A stretch of 64,000 bases of DNA from Cladocopium goreaui (taxonomy: Eukaryota > Sar > Dinophyceae > Suessiales > Symbiodiniaceae), in assembly GCA_947184155.2 (NCBI GenBank), contig CAMXCT020002668.1, forward strand, positions 1,287,714 through 1,351,713, read 5' to 3'. The translations under genes were made by a program, and so were the position numbers. The notes under the pieces are model-generated. The model was not told where the DNA came from and made no database searches. It saw only the letters and a list, made by a program, of their open reading frames with translations. Numbering within the stretch: the stretch's first letter is position 1; every line of letters begins with the position of its first letter. Positions 21,240-31,163 of this stretch are shown here, piece after piece.

Positions 21240-21598
21240 AGATAAAATGTCAGATAGAGTGCCAGAAGATTTTGCCAGGTAGAATGCCAGAAAATATGCC
21301 AGAAGATATGCCAGATAGATATGCCAGAAGATATTCCAGAAGATATGCCAGATAGAATGCCAGATAGAATGCCAAATAGAATGCCAGAAGATATGTCAGA
21401 ATATATGCCAGAAGATATGCCAGATAGAATGCCAGAGATATGTCAGATAGAATGCCAGAAGATATGCCAGATAGAATGCCAGAAGATTTGCCAGATAGAA
21501 TGCCAGAAGATATGCCAGAAGATATGCCAGATAGAATGCCAAATAGAATGTCAGAAGATATGTCAGATAGAATGCCAGAAGATGTGCCAGTAAGAACA
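21240..21598 (+). repeat. ATGCCAGAAGAT/ATGCCAGATAGA minisatellite
   Basis: A roughly 360-bp mosaic of 12-bp and related units (ATGCCAGAAGAT, ATGCCAGATAGA, ATGTCAGAAGAT). The frame would read MPEDMPDR repeats; open frames exist on both strands. It abuts the 40-bp array, so three different tandem repeats sit end to end. No clear gene. Confidence 0.8.
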
Positions 21599-21639
21599 TG
21601 GATAAATGTCATGGTGGGGATCACACGAAGTAAAGTAAT

Positions 21640-22360
21640 TTGAGAGAAATGATCTATTCAATGAGTATCAGTTATCTAAGATTTATCTAAGGTATGGTTT
21701 CATATGGTTGTTGTTGCCATGAAATGTGGGCGCCTAATAGAGCATTGTTCTTGAATTTTAGATAAAGTATAAGTATCATCATCATCCGGAAAAAATGAGG
21801 AAAACATGAGGCAATGAGGCCATGAGGTTAATGGGGTTGGAAACCTCAGGTGATGGCTATTGAGCTATTGAGCTTTGATTTCTTTGGTGATCCATGGTTA
21901 GCTATGAGACATGGTGATTTAATAGCAACAAACATGGGACAGTTGCAAACCAAATTGGACGACTAAACTCAATAAGTTTGTGGTTGCACAAACAAGATGT
22001 TTTGAGTTGTACTAACTAGTCTCATGGGGATTATTGTAGTGCAATATGGAAATGACTAGTGGGCTCAGTGACCACCGTCAATGATGCTTCATGCATTTCG
22101 GAAAAACCATCAAAGGTTTGGGACGCGCGATGTATTCTGCCAATCGATAAGCCCGAATTGTTGGTTGCATGTAAGTTCCGAATAGCATCCCTCAGAATAA
22201 CTCAGGGCCATCATAGACCCCATGGATAACTGGAAGTCGTCCAACACCCAAGTTATGACAGGGATGATGTTTTAGGGGATGGTCGTTGTTTTTTTGAGAT
22301 AGCCGAATCCAGAGATTTTGTCAGCTATTTAATACCAAATTTCTCCATAGTTACGTAAAC
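21640..22360. other. Noncoding stretch without recognised features
   Basis: About 700 bases of moderately AT-rich unique sequence with no convincing exon, TIR element or tandem repeat. Probably intron. Confidence 0.4.
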
Positions 22361-22363
22361 GTT

Positions 22364-22463
22364 TACCCTCTGGTAATTTAACGTAGCTATTGAAAATGGC
22401 CATTTATAGTGAGTTTTCCCATTAAAAATAGTGATTTTCCATAGTTATGTAAACGTTTACCAC
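22364..22463 (+). mobile_element. Family A element A7
   Basis: Left end TACCCTCTGGTAATTTAACG, right part CATAGTTATGTAAACGTTTACC. The distal AGAGGGTA is missing. A CCATAGTTACGTAAACGTTT just before the left end matches the right part, suggesting two overlapping or nested copies. Confidence 0.6.
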
Positions 22464-22811
22464 CACACTTCTTATAGTAGAAACATACTATCAACAAGAG
22501 GATGCAGTGCTCGATTGGTTCTCTTTCTTTGCCAGGTTCATTGGGTTTAGCATCATCTTTCCAATTGCCATTTGGGGGAAAACATCCCATTTTTAGACAC
22601 ACCCATTTTGTTTGGTGAAACTAGTTCTGGCACTCCTTGAAACCACGAAATCAATATGAAGAAGTTCTCTTCAGAAGTGTTAGTGGCCTTGGAGATTTTT
22701 CTTTACAGCGCCCCAGCATTGGCCTCCAGCCACAATTTCTGAGGATCGTTTGGGTGTGTCTGAAAATAGAAGATAGCCATAGATAGCCTCAAAATGGTTG
22801 TTCTTCAACAG

Positions 22812-22896
22812 GGAGCATGATCATGAACCATCCAACATTGGGAGCTGCCCGAGCTGTTTCAACCTAGCCTCCGGGAAACAAACGTGGCAACAGAGA
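22812..22896 (+). CDS. Putative coding exon
   Basis: Acceptor cttcaacag, then EHDHEPSNIGSCPSCFNLAS and GKQTWQQ. CPSC could be a metal-binding or redox pair. The donor is not obvious. Family unknown. Confidence 0.4.
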
Positions 22897-23106
22897 CTCC
22901 ACCATTTATAGATGACGTTTCATTAAAACGTCCTTTTAGTTCAGGGATTTCCCAGCGATCGCCACGTTTGATGACACCGGAGGGTAACCAAAATTAGAAG
23001 CGCATGTTTGAGGCAGTTTGAGGCAGTTTGAGGCATGGGGCAAATGTCAGCTGTCACTTCTGACGCCCTCCATTGAGGTGTAGATAATCATGCCAATGTC
23101 CCTAAG

Positions 23107-23199
23107 CCAGCCTACACCGTCCCGGGCATCTGCGACACAGGACACATTTCGATCACCGAGTTGAGTCGAATGGCGAATGTTGTCGTCTTCGTCACCTAA
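23107..23199 (+). CDS. Putative coding exon, possibly terminal
   Basis: After ccctaag the frame reads PAYTVPGICDTGHISITELS and RMANVVVFVT, then TAA. If used as read, it is a last exon. The segment is GC-richer than its flanks. Family not recognised. Confidence 0.45.
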   Translation, partial: PAYTVPGICDTGHISITELSRMANVVVFVT

Positions 23200-23247
23200 G
23201 AGTTGGGTGTAGAACACAATAGAGTAACCCCAAGCATTGTGTTTTTC

Positions 23248-23363
23248 ACAGTTATGGGCCGAAACACAAGCTATAAGTACTAAGTCAATCTAAGTCACCC
23301 CATGTATAGAATGTATAATCTCATTGAAATAATCAGTTATAACTAATCGTCATGGCCATGCAG
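23248..23363 (-). mobile_element. Family E TIR element E6 (inverted copy)
   Basis: It begins CAGTTATGGGCCGAA and contains AGAATGTATAATCTCATT and CAGTTATAACTAATCGTC, the reverse complement of the family E consensus in diverged form. Confidence 0.5.
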
Positions 23364-23707
23364 ATCTCTTCAGATCTCTTATTCTCAGGAGAATCTCAGG
23401 ACCTAACGCCACCATGGATGTGCTGCCAGTTCCGCGATTTCGGTTGTGTCCCAGTGAAATTCCAAACTCACCAAATGGGGGTTTCCGAAGTCATGGGGGT
23501 ACCCCCAAATCATCCAATAAAAATCAATTATAGATGGGATTTTCCATTAATTGTAAACATTCCATTTGGTCCAGGAAACCCCTAAATCTGAACATATAGT
23601 CACACAGCTGTCATTTATGTTGGGTAAACCATGGCTTTTGGCCTCCACATCTTCAGAACAACCGCCCATATTGTTTGGGTACGGAATCCGCTATAGCCAT
23701 CCCACAG

Positions 23708-23770
23708 GAGTGACGGCCATTTTGCATCCAGATCATGAAAATTTCAACGAGACCGAGTACGCCTCCAAAG
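23708..23770 (+). CDS. Putative coding exon
   Basis: Acceptor tcccacag, then phase 1: VTAILHPDHENFNETEYASK, donor CAAAG|gtgcca. 63 nt with clean borders. Family not recognised. Confidence 0.55.
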
Positions 23771-23828
23771 GTGCCACTTGTTGGGGCTGGGTGTCGCACA
23801 TCTGTGTTCATGGATACATAAAATTAGA

Positions 23829-23932
23829 TACCCTCTGGTGAACTAACATAGCAATGGAAAATGGCTATTTATAGTGGATTTTCCCATTAAGAATGGTGAT
23901 TTTCCATTGCTATGTTAGTTCACCAGAGGGTA
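23829..23932 (+). mobile_element. Family A TIR element A8, near-perfect palindrome
   Basis: TACCCTCTGGTGAACTAACA and TGTTAGTTCACCAGAGGGTA are exact inverted repeats, and the stem continues through TAGCAATGGAAAA / TTTTCCATTGCTA. 104 bp. The preserved symmetry suggests a young copy. Confidence 0.8.
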
Positions 23933-23934
23933 AC

Positions 23935-23982
23935 TAGTCATACCCCTAGTCATACCCCTAGTCATACCCCTAGTCATACCCC
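23935..23982. repeat. Four 12-bp repeats (TAGTCATACCCC)
   Basis: Four head-to-tail 12-bp units lie exactly between elements A8 and B3. The unit resembles the start of a family A/B TIR (TACCC), so it may have arisen from slippage at an element end. Confidence 0.8.
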
Positions 23983-24086
23983 TCTAGTAAATTAGCAGTT
24001 TCACCCTGAAGTTTAAACCTTTTTTTAGTGGAAACGAATCTTCCAAGCCCTATCTGGCAGGGTCTATGTTAATTTACTGGAGGGTA
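23977..24086 (+). mobile_element. Family B TIR element B3
   Basis: Left end TACCCCTCTAGTAAATTAGC, right end TGTTAATTTACTGGAGGGTA, core AGTGGAAACGAATCTTCCAA. Diverged TIRs. Confidence 0.65.
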
Positions 24087-24099
24087 GATATTGTATGAT

Positions 24100-24990
24100 A
24101 ATGATAACATGAGGCTCATACATTGCACGATTTTAATCACAGATACATACACTTAGCTTCCACACCTACAATTTCTTGGGTGTAAACTACGTAAAACCCT
24201 GGGTGTAGCTCTCATGCTCGAAACCTTGGAGTTGTCACAAGAAACATTGGTTTTATAAACTGTCCGAGTTTGAGATAATGTTTGCGTCCAACAGTGCTCC
24301 TGCTTTATTCCATGTGATATGTGTCTTGGGTTTTCCACTATTAACCTGACATGTCAGGACTTCACATCTACACAGACATCTGAAGGAGAGAGACATGCAT
24401 GCCAAACATGGCATCAGTCGGGTTCGGAGTTTAAACCTCTAGCAACCTGTGTGCAACCTGGGTGCCACCCGTGTTTCTCAGGAAGTACCTTGGTATCTAC
24501 AGAATGCCTTCGGCATTAAAACAAAATCCTGGTTTTCCCTAAATCATGTGCAGCCCGTGTCTATCCCGCGTGCACCTGTAATTACAACCTAAGTTTGAAG
24601 CCCTTCGTGGAACCCGTGATAAACTAGAATAGGTATGATTTCGGTATATGTTAGTTTTTGACATCATGTTGCATTGTGCACATTGGGTGGGGTGGGGTGG
24701 GCCTATTTTGCGTGCACACATTCTTGTTGCTAGGTTGGACCTTTCACCATAGATATATCTATCATAAAGATCCATGACGCCTAGTTAGCCTACTTCTAAA
24801 GCAACTAATTAAGCTATCATGAACTAGCTATAAACCAAACATCATCAAATTAAATCACAATCATGATTTCCGTTTTGTACCTATGGCCAATGGGAATTCC
24901 AGATACAAAACCACATTTTTGGGGCATATCTGAAATTTCACCCTTAGAATAGACCGATAGGCCTTATGGCCTTATGTTAGGTATCAACCT
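24100..24990. other. Noncoding stretch, no confident feature
   Basis: AT-rich unique sequence with short open frames only. A GTGGGGTGGGGTGG run occurs near 24690. No clear exon or TIR element recognised; probably intron. Confidence 0.35.
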
Positions 24991-24995
24991 CGCAG

Positions 24996-25088
24996 GCATC
25001 CATGCCTCCCGCTGCTTGGCTTCCTGTTGCACGGTGGATTGGTACAGCTGGACGCTCTACGGTGGGGAAGCCCCGGAGTTGGGAAATG
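24996..25088 (+). CDS. Putative Cys/Trp-rich coding exon
   Basis: Acceptor aacctcgcag, then IHASRCLASCCTVDWYSWTL and YGGEAPELGNG. A second frame is open. The Cys/Trp content suggests an extracellular or secreted protein region, which is inference only. The donor is uncertain. Confidence 0.45.
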
Positions 25089-25949
25089 GGGGTGTGCTCA
25101 AAAACTGGTGATTGATGGTGAAGAATTTGGGTTGAAACATCATAAGGATATAATACAGGACATTTAACCCTAGTATACCCTAGTAAACCAATGAACAAAC
25201 ATGGTTATTATATATGTTATTATACCCCCGCCCAAGAGATTTTTGACGGTATAGACCGTATACTATTTTCATCTATTTTCAGACAGACGAATTCAGTGCA
25301 AGTTTCTTTCATGGCGGAACATGATGATAGACCATGAGAGTAGGTTCCACATACCTTGGATACTGTCATTCCTTAGCTCTATTGATGACTGATTGATACA
25401 AACTGTTGTGTTTTTAAGATGTTTTAACTATGTGTTACGTTTTATTGTTTTACCATACTCATCAGGATAATCTGGGAGGAACATTGAAACTACATGAAAC
25501 TACCATTGCCAAATGTATTGAATTAATTAAATAAATAAATATATATATATATATTAATAAACTGTATATAAGGTGTGGTGTGAGATTCCGTCAAAATTTG
25601 CGCTGATTAAGTGTGTACTGGGGTGTGCATCGGATGTTGGCTGTTGCATGAAACCTGCTAAAACGATAGGGGACTCACAAAAAAACGATATGTTTTTTGA
25701 TTGCGTATGCTTGCACGTTTTGTGGTGTGGGCATAGTGTTGCTTAGGCAGGGTTGTTTTTTCACGGTTGGATCCACTTCACCATGAGTGCCCATGCAGTG
25801 GGTTGACTTTACATGACTTTACATGTAAATATACATATTATACATTCATGGCACAGTAGTCCTGGTACTGTACCCAAATTCAACACCGTGTGGAGGACAC
25901 ATAACGGAAATCCTAAAACGGAAATCACATATGGTGTGGCACTGCTAAG

Positions 25950-26031
25950 GCAACGTCTACGTGCCTGCCAGCCACATCATGATTGATCAGGATCGGTTCC
26001 AGTGCGATTTGACGCGACCTAAGATGGATGG
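25950..26031 (+). CDS. Putative coding exon
   Basis: Acceptor actgctaag, then phase 1: NVYVPASHIMIDQDRFQCDL and TRPKMD, with a possible donor GATGG|gtagag. Protein-like, family unknown. Confidence 0.45.
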
Positions 26032-26114
26032 GTAGAGCTATGGCCATCTATTAGTTTTAACTGGTCATTTCATGCCAAAAATGCGATTTCAATAGTCATG
26101 AGTATAAGCAGGGA

Positions 26115-26231
26115 TGCAGTTACGGCCATTGATCAAGTATACAACTAGTTATAACTGGTTGTAAATGGGATTATACATTCTATAAATGAGGTTATAAGTA
26201 CTTATAACTGGTATTTCGGGCCATAACTGTA
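26115..26231 (+). mobile_element. Family E TIR element E1
   Basis: Left CAGTTACGGCCATTGATC, right TTTCGGGCCATAACTGT. Internal AACTGGTTGTAAATGGGATT and TACATTCTATAAATGAGG. The 35 bp before the left end are also shared with E2, so the true left boundary may lie further out. Confidence 0.65.
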
Positions 26232-26278
26232 CAGTAGACGTTGTCATCAAAATTTGAATTTGTTGTTTTTGTTTGCAG

Positions 26279-26346
26279 ATATTCATGGTTATGTCTGCCC
26301 TGCAGAGGAGTGGAAGGTGTGGAGAATCCGTTGCTCTCCTGTTTAA
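26279..26346 (+). CDS. Putative coding exon, possibly terminal
   Basis: A strong acceptor (tttttgtttgcag), then IHGYVCPAEEWKVWRIRCSP and V before TAA. Family unknown. Confidence 0.4.
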
Positions 26347-26751
26347 AGATGAGATAGTCCCGGTCAGAGGGGGTTACTACCACAGCCCATGTGTTCTAGT
26401 CACTTGTGACTTGTGATTGGTGGGGTGATCATCAAGCTGAACAACCTGATCATCAATCTGATATCAGACTTTCGCAGGTCACTTCCATTTTTCTTGGTAT
26501 TCAATTCGTTACACGATGTTATGCCCACACATTCATTTTTTTGTCTCCCACCAAGCTCCCCATTTTATCTTCCAGTTTGCCGTCTAAAAAAAACCTAATC
26601 ATTCAATTTATAGATATTTATAGAAAACTACTTGGTTCAAGAAAAGTCACCCCCCAGGACCTGTTTCAAGAAAAAAAGCTATAAATACTTACTGGTTCTT
26701 AGTAGGGTGGGAATGGGGGGAATGGGGTGATTATTACTAGTGCTTATGGAT

Positions 26752-26865
26752 CTGGGTAAATTATAACGACCTCACTGTTCTCCCTCACTGGAATCATGGT
26801 TAGTAAGGGAAATCATCCCCAAACGGCCGCAAGATTCAGGTTAGTGAAATATTGTAATTTACCCC
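26752..26865 (+). mobile_element. Family F TIR element F1
   Basis: Left CTGGGTAAATTATAACGACC, right GAAATATTGTAATTTACCC. Internal CACTGGAATCATGGTTAGTA and ATCATCCCCAAACGGCCGCA. The TIR again places GGTAA at one end and TTACC at the other. Confidence 0.7.
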
Positions 26866-27028
26866 TTTATATATATATATATATGTGTACACCTCCTTAA
26901 ACAGCTTGTCTTTGGATTGGAACACATATTTCTTCAACCATCCTTTTTTTTGCCATCCTTTTGATGGATCATTCCCGAAAATTCCCTGCATTTAGCGCCA
27001 GTAAGACTATCCTCATTCAAAGCCCCAG

Positions 27029-27143
27029 GACCTGACGGAGGGTCAGAACAAAGCCAGCTACGGCAGCGTGGAGGCTGCCAAGGCGGCGTGCGAGGCACTG
27101 GGCTCCGTGCAGTGCCGGGGGCCCAAGGGGAACGCTCCGAATG
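27029..27143 (+). CDS. Putative coding exon with an EA..AC..C motif
   Basis: Acceptor aagccccag, then DLTEGQNKASYGSVEAAKAA, CEALGSVQCRG and more, donor CGAATG|gtagtc (or a GC donor earlier at CGGGG|gccc). Strongly GC-rich. The pattern Y-x-[ST]-x-x-E-A-x-x-A-C-x(5-7)-C-x-G resembles the exon pair 32722/33541, suggesting repeats of one Cys-bearing domain. I cannot name the domain with certainty; secreted or extracellular is plausible. Confidence 0.6.
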
Positions 27144-27149
27144 GTAGTC

Positions 27150-27995
27150 CTTTTTTTCGTTTTTCACGGGAAATATATGGGAAGTTCAGCCTGAAAAGTG
27201 AAATATATCTGACATAACTATGGAAAATTAGAGGATTTAACATGATTTCACCATCAACATATGGAGATTCGACGGAATTTAGGGAATTCAGTGAGGTATC
27301 CATGGGATAATTAATGGGATTCCAAGGAATTGAATCAATAAAAATGAGGCTGATAAGCTCCAGTAATCTAGCTAGCATAAATATACAATACTACAGCAAC
27401 CCCCAAAAAATAGGAAAGTGAATCACAAAGAACATAGTGTTTTGGTTTCAATGTTCGATCTTTTTGGGGATTACTATATCCCAATGAAAAAACATGGTTA
27501 AGGTATCACACTTGTTGGAATTGTGTATATTTCTAGCCGGGATATAATTTTGATATAATGTTATGTATCTTGAACTAGTCATGGAAGTGTCTGAAATTGG
27601 GATATGATATATCCCAAATGGCTAGTGCCATTTGAACGCCGATGGTGGCCAGAATTAGAATTGAATTCTGGGTGCCTTGACATTCCATCTACTGTAACCA
27701 GACAAAAATTGTTATGTTAATGTATTTTCCCACATGTGTTTAACATGTTTACCACTGTTCATGGGTACTTTGAGTTTTTTTGGTACTGCATCCTTAATCC
27801 CTGATCCATGACGAAAGGGGAGTGCCTACTTGCAACATGAACAAATACTGTAATAGCGATGGAACATGTCCGGCTTTGGGGTCGAACATCGACCTAGTAT
27901 ATGCAATGTGTATATATATATATACATATAATTATATTATATATATATATATATGTTATATGATACATATATATATATATTATACAGAGCATATA
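27150..27995. other. Noncoding stretch ending in TA microsatellite
   Basis: AT-rich, probably intron. TA dinucleotide repeats occupy 27908-27995 up to the assembly gap. No exon supported. Confidence 0.5.
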
Positions 27996-28095
27996 NNNNN
28001 NNNNNNNNNNNNNNNNNNNNNNNNNNNNNNNNNNNNNNNNNNNNNNNNNNNNNNNNNNNNNNNNNNNNNNNNNNNNNNNNNNNNNNNNNNNNNNN
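27996..28095. other. Assembly gap (100 N)
   Basis: Exactly 100 undetermined bases, the usual placeholder for a scaffold join of unknown length. It lies between a TA microsatellite and a 10-bp tandem array, both hard to assemble, so the true array is probably longer. Confidence 0.95.
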
Positions 28096-28503
28096 TGGTT
28101 AATAGTGGTTAATAGTGGGTAAGAGTGGTTAATAGTGGTTAGTTAGTGTTAGTAGTGGTTAATAGTGGTTAATAGTGGTTAAATGGTTAATAGTGGTTAA
28201 AGTGGTTAATAGTGTTATAGTGGTTAATAGTGGTTATAGTGGTTAATAGTGGTTAATAGTGGTTAATAGTGGTTAGTAGTGGTTAATAGTGGTTAGTAGT
28301 GGTTAATAGTGGTTAATAGTGGTTAATAGTGGTTAATAGTGGTTAATAGTGGTTAATAGTGGTTAATAGTGGTTAGTAGTGGTTAATAGTGGTTAATAGT
28401 GGTTGATAGTGGTTAATAGTGGTTAGTAGTGGTTAATAGTGGTTAATAGTGGTTAATAGTGGTTAATAGTGGTTAATAGTGGTTAATAGTCAATAGTGGT
28501 TAA
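28096..28503 (+). repeat. 10-bp tandem array (TGGTTAATAG)n
   Basis: About 40 copies of TGGTTAATAG, with TGGTTAGTAG variants and a few indels near the gap. The left edge is cut by the gap. No coding potential. Confidence 0.9.
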
Positions 28504-28511
28504 TGAAATAT

Positions 28512-28633
28512 CTGGTTGGTGGTGACTGGAACATGAATGGATTATGACTTTCCATTCAGGTGGGAATTTCATCATCCCAACTGACGAGTTGTCATGTTTT
28601 TTTTCAGAGGGGTAGGTTGAAACCACCAACCAG
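28512..28633 (+). mobile_element. Family C TIR element C4
   Basis: Left CTGGTTGGTGGTGACTGGAA, right TTGAAACCACCAACCAG. The core GACTTTCCATTCAGGTGGGA and CATCATCCCAACTGACGA are intact. Confidence 0.75.
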
Positions 28634-29132
28634 TAAACCATTGGCAAATCTAGAATCTAGCAGGTTCCGATGGAAGCCATGGTCCATGTGTAGATTATCA
28701 TAGCTATGGACGACATGGTTCATTTAGTTTGATGATGTACCATTGTATAGAAATGGTGATGTTCGATAGTTATGTGAATGTGCCAAAAAATGCCAGAGTG
28801 TAAACCTTCATTATGTTCATTGGGTGAATGGGTGCTTCTTCTTTCTAAACCAGTCATTGGAGAATACAGCAAAGCAGCAGAGAACAAACTTTGTTTGCAG
28901 AATAGAAACTGAACATTTAAGATTGGACATAGCTTGATTTGCTTGATGAAACACATTTGAAGGATATTTACTTGGATATCTAGGGTTGGACCTCTTTTTA
29001 GTCTTCAAACTTGGCTGTTCAACTGTCAACTTACTTTCAATCCTCACCTGTTTTGTTCGCCACCATTCGTTCCACTATTGAATGCTACTGGAAATTGTCA
29101 AGTGGTTGGAATGGGCTAAAACCACGAACCAG

Positions 29133-29282
29133 ACCTGCAGTGTAGTTCGTGGGACACCTGGCCTGGGCGTCCAGGCTGCGACAATGCGGAGCTTCCCGAA
29201 GCATCCTACTGCCTGGGAATGGGCACGGAGAACGGCGTCCGCGTCTTGAAGAACAGGCGCCGGTGGATTTCTGAACTTGAAG
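29133..29282 (+). CDS. Putative Cys-rich coding exon
   Basis: Acceptor gaaccag, then phase 1: LQCSSWDTWPGRPGCDNAEL and PEASYCLGMGTENGVRVLKN, donor CTTGAAG|gtgcac. 150 nt and the most GC-rich exon of this stretch. Phase 1 would accept the phase-1 end of exon 27029-27143. The Cys spacing suggests a disulfide-rich extracellular segment, but no family is recognised. Confidence 0.55.
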
Positions 29283-29529
29283 GTGCACTTCGAAGATGGC
29301 CATTTTTACACGAATATCATGGAATGTCATCTAAACCTTCTAAACCTATCATTTGTTTCATTTGCTTGAAGGTTCATGAGATATTTTCAGCTAATTACAT
29401 AGATGGTGGAGAGCTGCAACTTTAGAAACGTTGGACACCTCGGATTTTCATGAAAACCAAAGTGAGGTAGCTTCCATGCCAAACATGCGATTTCAATATT
29501 CATGAGATTTCATGAGTATAAGCAGGGAT

Positions 29530-29643
29530 ACAGTTACGGCCATTTATCAATTATATAGCCAGTTATAACTGGTTGTAAATGGGATTATACATTCTATAGA
29601 TGGGGTTATAAGTACTTATAACTGGTAAAGGGCCATAACTGTA
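29530..29643 (+). mobile_element. Family E TIR element E2
   Basis: CAGTTACGGCCATTTATC ... AAGGGCCATAACTGTA, with AACTGGTTGTAAATGGGATT and TATAGATGGGGTTATAAGTA inside. It shares a 5' flank of about 35 bp (GAGTATAAGCAGGGAT and upstream) with E1. Confidence 0.7.
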
Positions 29644-29836
29644 GGAAATCACACGAACGGATTATGAACGGGCACCTGATATCACCTGATCAACTCAACT
29701 GTGATATTGACCAACAGCAATGCTTTGCTTTTGGTGTGACGTCGATGAGATATTGAGAAGTCATCGAGTTGATTTGAATTATCTTAAACCAGTTTCTAAG
29801 TTTCTCGCAAAACATCCAGATGCCAAAGGGATTTCT

Positions 29837-30070
29837 ACAGTTATGGCCATTTGTTAGTGATAACTGGTTATAAAGATGTTATAAATGGGATTATACATTC
29901 TATAAATCTGGGTAAATTATAACGACTTCACTGCGACCTCACTGGAATCATGGTTAGTAAGGGGAATCATCCCCAAATGGCCTTAATTCAGGTTAGTGAA
30001 ATATTATAATTTACCCAGATAAATTGGATTTTGTTAGTACTTATAACTGGTATTTCGGGCCATAACTGTG
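29837..30070 (+). mobile_element. Family E element E3 interrupted by an F element
   Basis: The left half (ACAGTTATGGCCATTTGTTA to ATTCTATAAAT) and right half (GTTAGTACTTATAACTGGTA to CCATAACTGT) of family E are separated by a complete family F element. Without the insert the E copy would be about 120 bp. Confidence 0.8.
29908..30018 (+). mobile_element. Family F TIR element F2, nested in E3
   Basis: CTGGGTAAATTATAACGACT ... ATTATAATTTACCCAG, flanked by ATAAAT on both sides, a likely target duplication. It shows that family F was active after this family E copy inserted. Confidence 0.8.
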
Positions 30071-30089
30071 GTCAACGGTCAACGGTGGT

Positions 30090-30175
30090 TGCAAGCCGCT
30101 TGCTCAGGGAGGGCCATGGCGTCGGCACTGGCTCTTGCTGCGATAGCACCACCAACAAGGTGCCGAACCAACTTG
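30090..30175 (+). CDS. Possible coding exon, frame ambiguous
   Basis: A GC-rich patch. One frame reads LLREGHGVGTGSCCDSTTNK, with a CC pair. Another reads RAMASALALAAIAPPTRCRT. Acceptors tgcaag and gctcag are available; a GT donor at AACAAG|gtgccg. Family unknown. Confidence 0.35.
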
Positions 30176-30605
30176 GACTGGAGCCGAGATGGCTTTGTTA
30201 AGGGCAGATGGGGTGGTCAAACGTTACGTTTAGGCGCAAAGAGATGAAGGTGGATAAGTAACGTTGCGTTTTGGGGGTATATGAAGAGAAATCATGAGAT
30301 ATAATTGAATGTAATGAGAAATGATTGGAGGATATAGTGAGATCAAACCCCGGAGGAGTTGTACCCCTATTGCAATTGGAATTGGGAGACAGCTAGGGAT
30401 TTTCCCCTTCGTAGAGAAACTCCAAATGGTCCCCAGAGCCAAGGGACTAAGGGAAGGATGGAATGCAGATTGAAGCTGGGATCTACTAGTGTATCATAAT
30501 TTTCCCCTTAAAATTGCAAGAAATTGGAGGTCCATCCAGTTTTTGGACAAACCTGGATCCATCGTTCAATTGTCCAAGTGTGATTAAATCATATTAAATT
30601 CTTAT

Positions 30606-30705
30606 CTGGTTGGTGGTTTCAAACATTTTTTATGTTCCATAATATATGGCATAATCCTTCCCATTGACTTTCATATGTTTCAAGATGGTTAAAACCACCA
30701 ACCAG
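30606..30705 (+). mobile_element. Family C TIR element C5, abutting an exon
   Basis: CTGGTTGGTGGTTTCAAACA ... AAAACCACCAACCAG. The interior is shortened and the stem is altered (CATTGACTTTCATATGTTTC). The terminal CCAG is immediately followed by an open coding frame at 30706. Confidence 0.7.
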
Positions 30706-30848
30706 TCATGTTCAAATGCCGCGAATGCCGCGCAGGTCATCGGTGAGAAGCGAATCTCCTGTGATGGCTACCTGGACCGGGGGGAAATGGAATTCCTCAA
30801 GTTTTTTACATGGTGGAAGACATTACACAGGATGCGAAACGGGTTATA
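30706..30848 (+). CDS. Putative exon starting at a family C element end
   Basis: Phase 0 directly after ACCAACCAG: SCSNAANAAQVIGEKRISCD and GYLDRGEMEFLKFF, open to a stop at 30847. The real 3' end is probably an internal donor. RISCDGYLDRGE loosely fits an EF-hand loop (positions 5, 6, 8 and 12) but lacks the Asp at position 1, so a calcium-binding role is doubtful. Confidence 0.5.
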
Positions 30849-31087
30849 AGTATATATAATATATGTACATATATATATATATCAGTGTATATGTATGTAT
30901 AGTATATATATATGTTTATATACTGATGATTTCCAGGTTTCCAACGTTTTCTCAATTTGTAGTTATGCCGTACATGCACCAGATGGTATATCATGGTATG
31001 ATTTACTGGTGTGTGCCCTTTATGGTGAAATTACTTGAACGATCTGGAAGCAGAAGCCTATTGTAGATACTTTTCCAGCTCCAATTC

Positions 31088-31163
31088 AAGAAGGCTAGCA
31101 AGGAGCCTTCATGCTGCGGAGGTCCCTGCCGGACGGGACCTTCTGATGACGGGACCTTACCAT
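31088..31163 (+). CDS. Putative Cys-rich exon, possibly terminal
   Basis: Acceptor caattcaag, then KASKEPSCCGGPCRTGPSDD and GTLP, stop TAA. The CC-x(3)-C cluster is like other Cys-rich exons of this stretch. Family unknown. Confidence 0.4.

Noticed and set aside
20787-21643. Overlapping 90-180-codon frames on both strands
   Set aside because: They are low-complexity products of tandem repeats. All three forward frames are open, which real coding sequence would not show.
28096-28503. TGGTTAATAG array as CRISPR or telomere
   Set aside because: There are no spacers, so it is not CRISPR. The unit does not match any telomere motif I know.
30735-30800. Calling exon 30706-30848 a functional EF-hand
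   Set aside because: The loop-like RISCDGYLDRGE lacks an acidic residue at position 1, so calcium binding is not supported.
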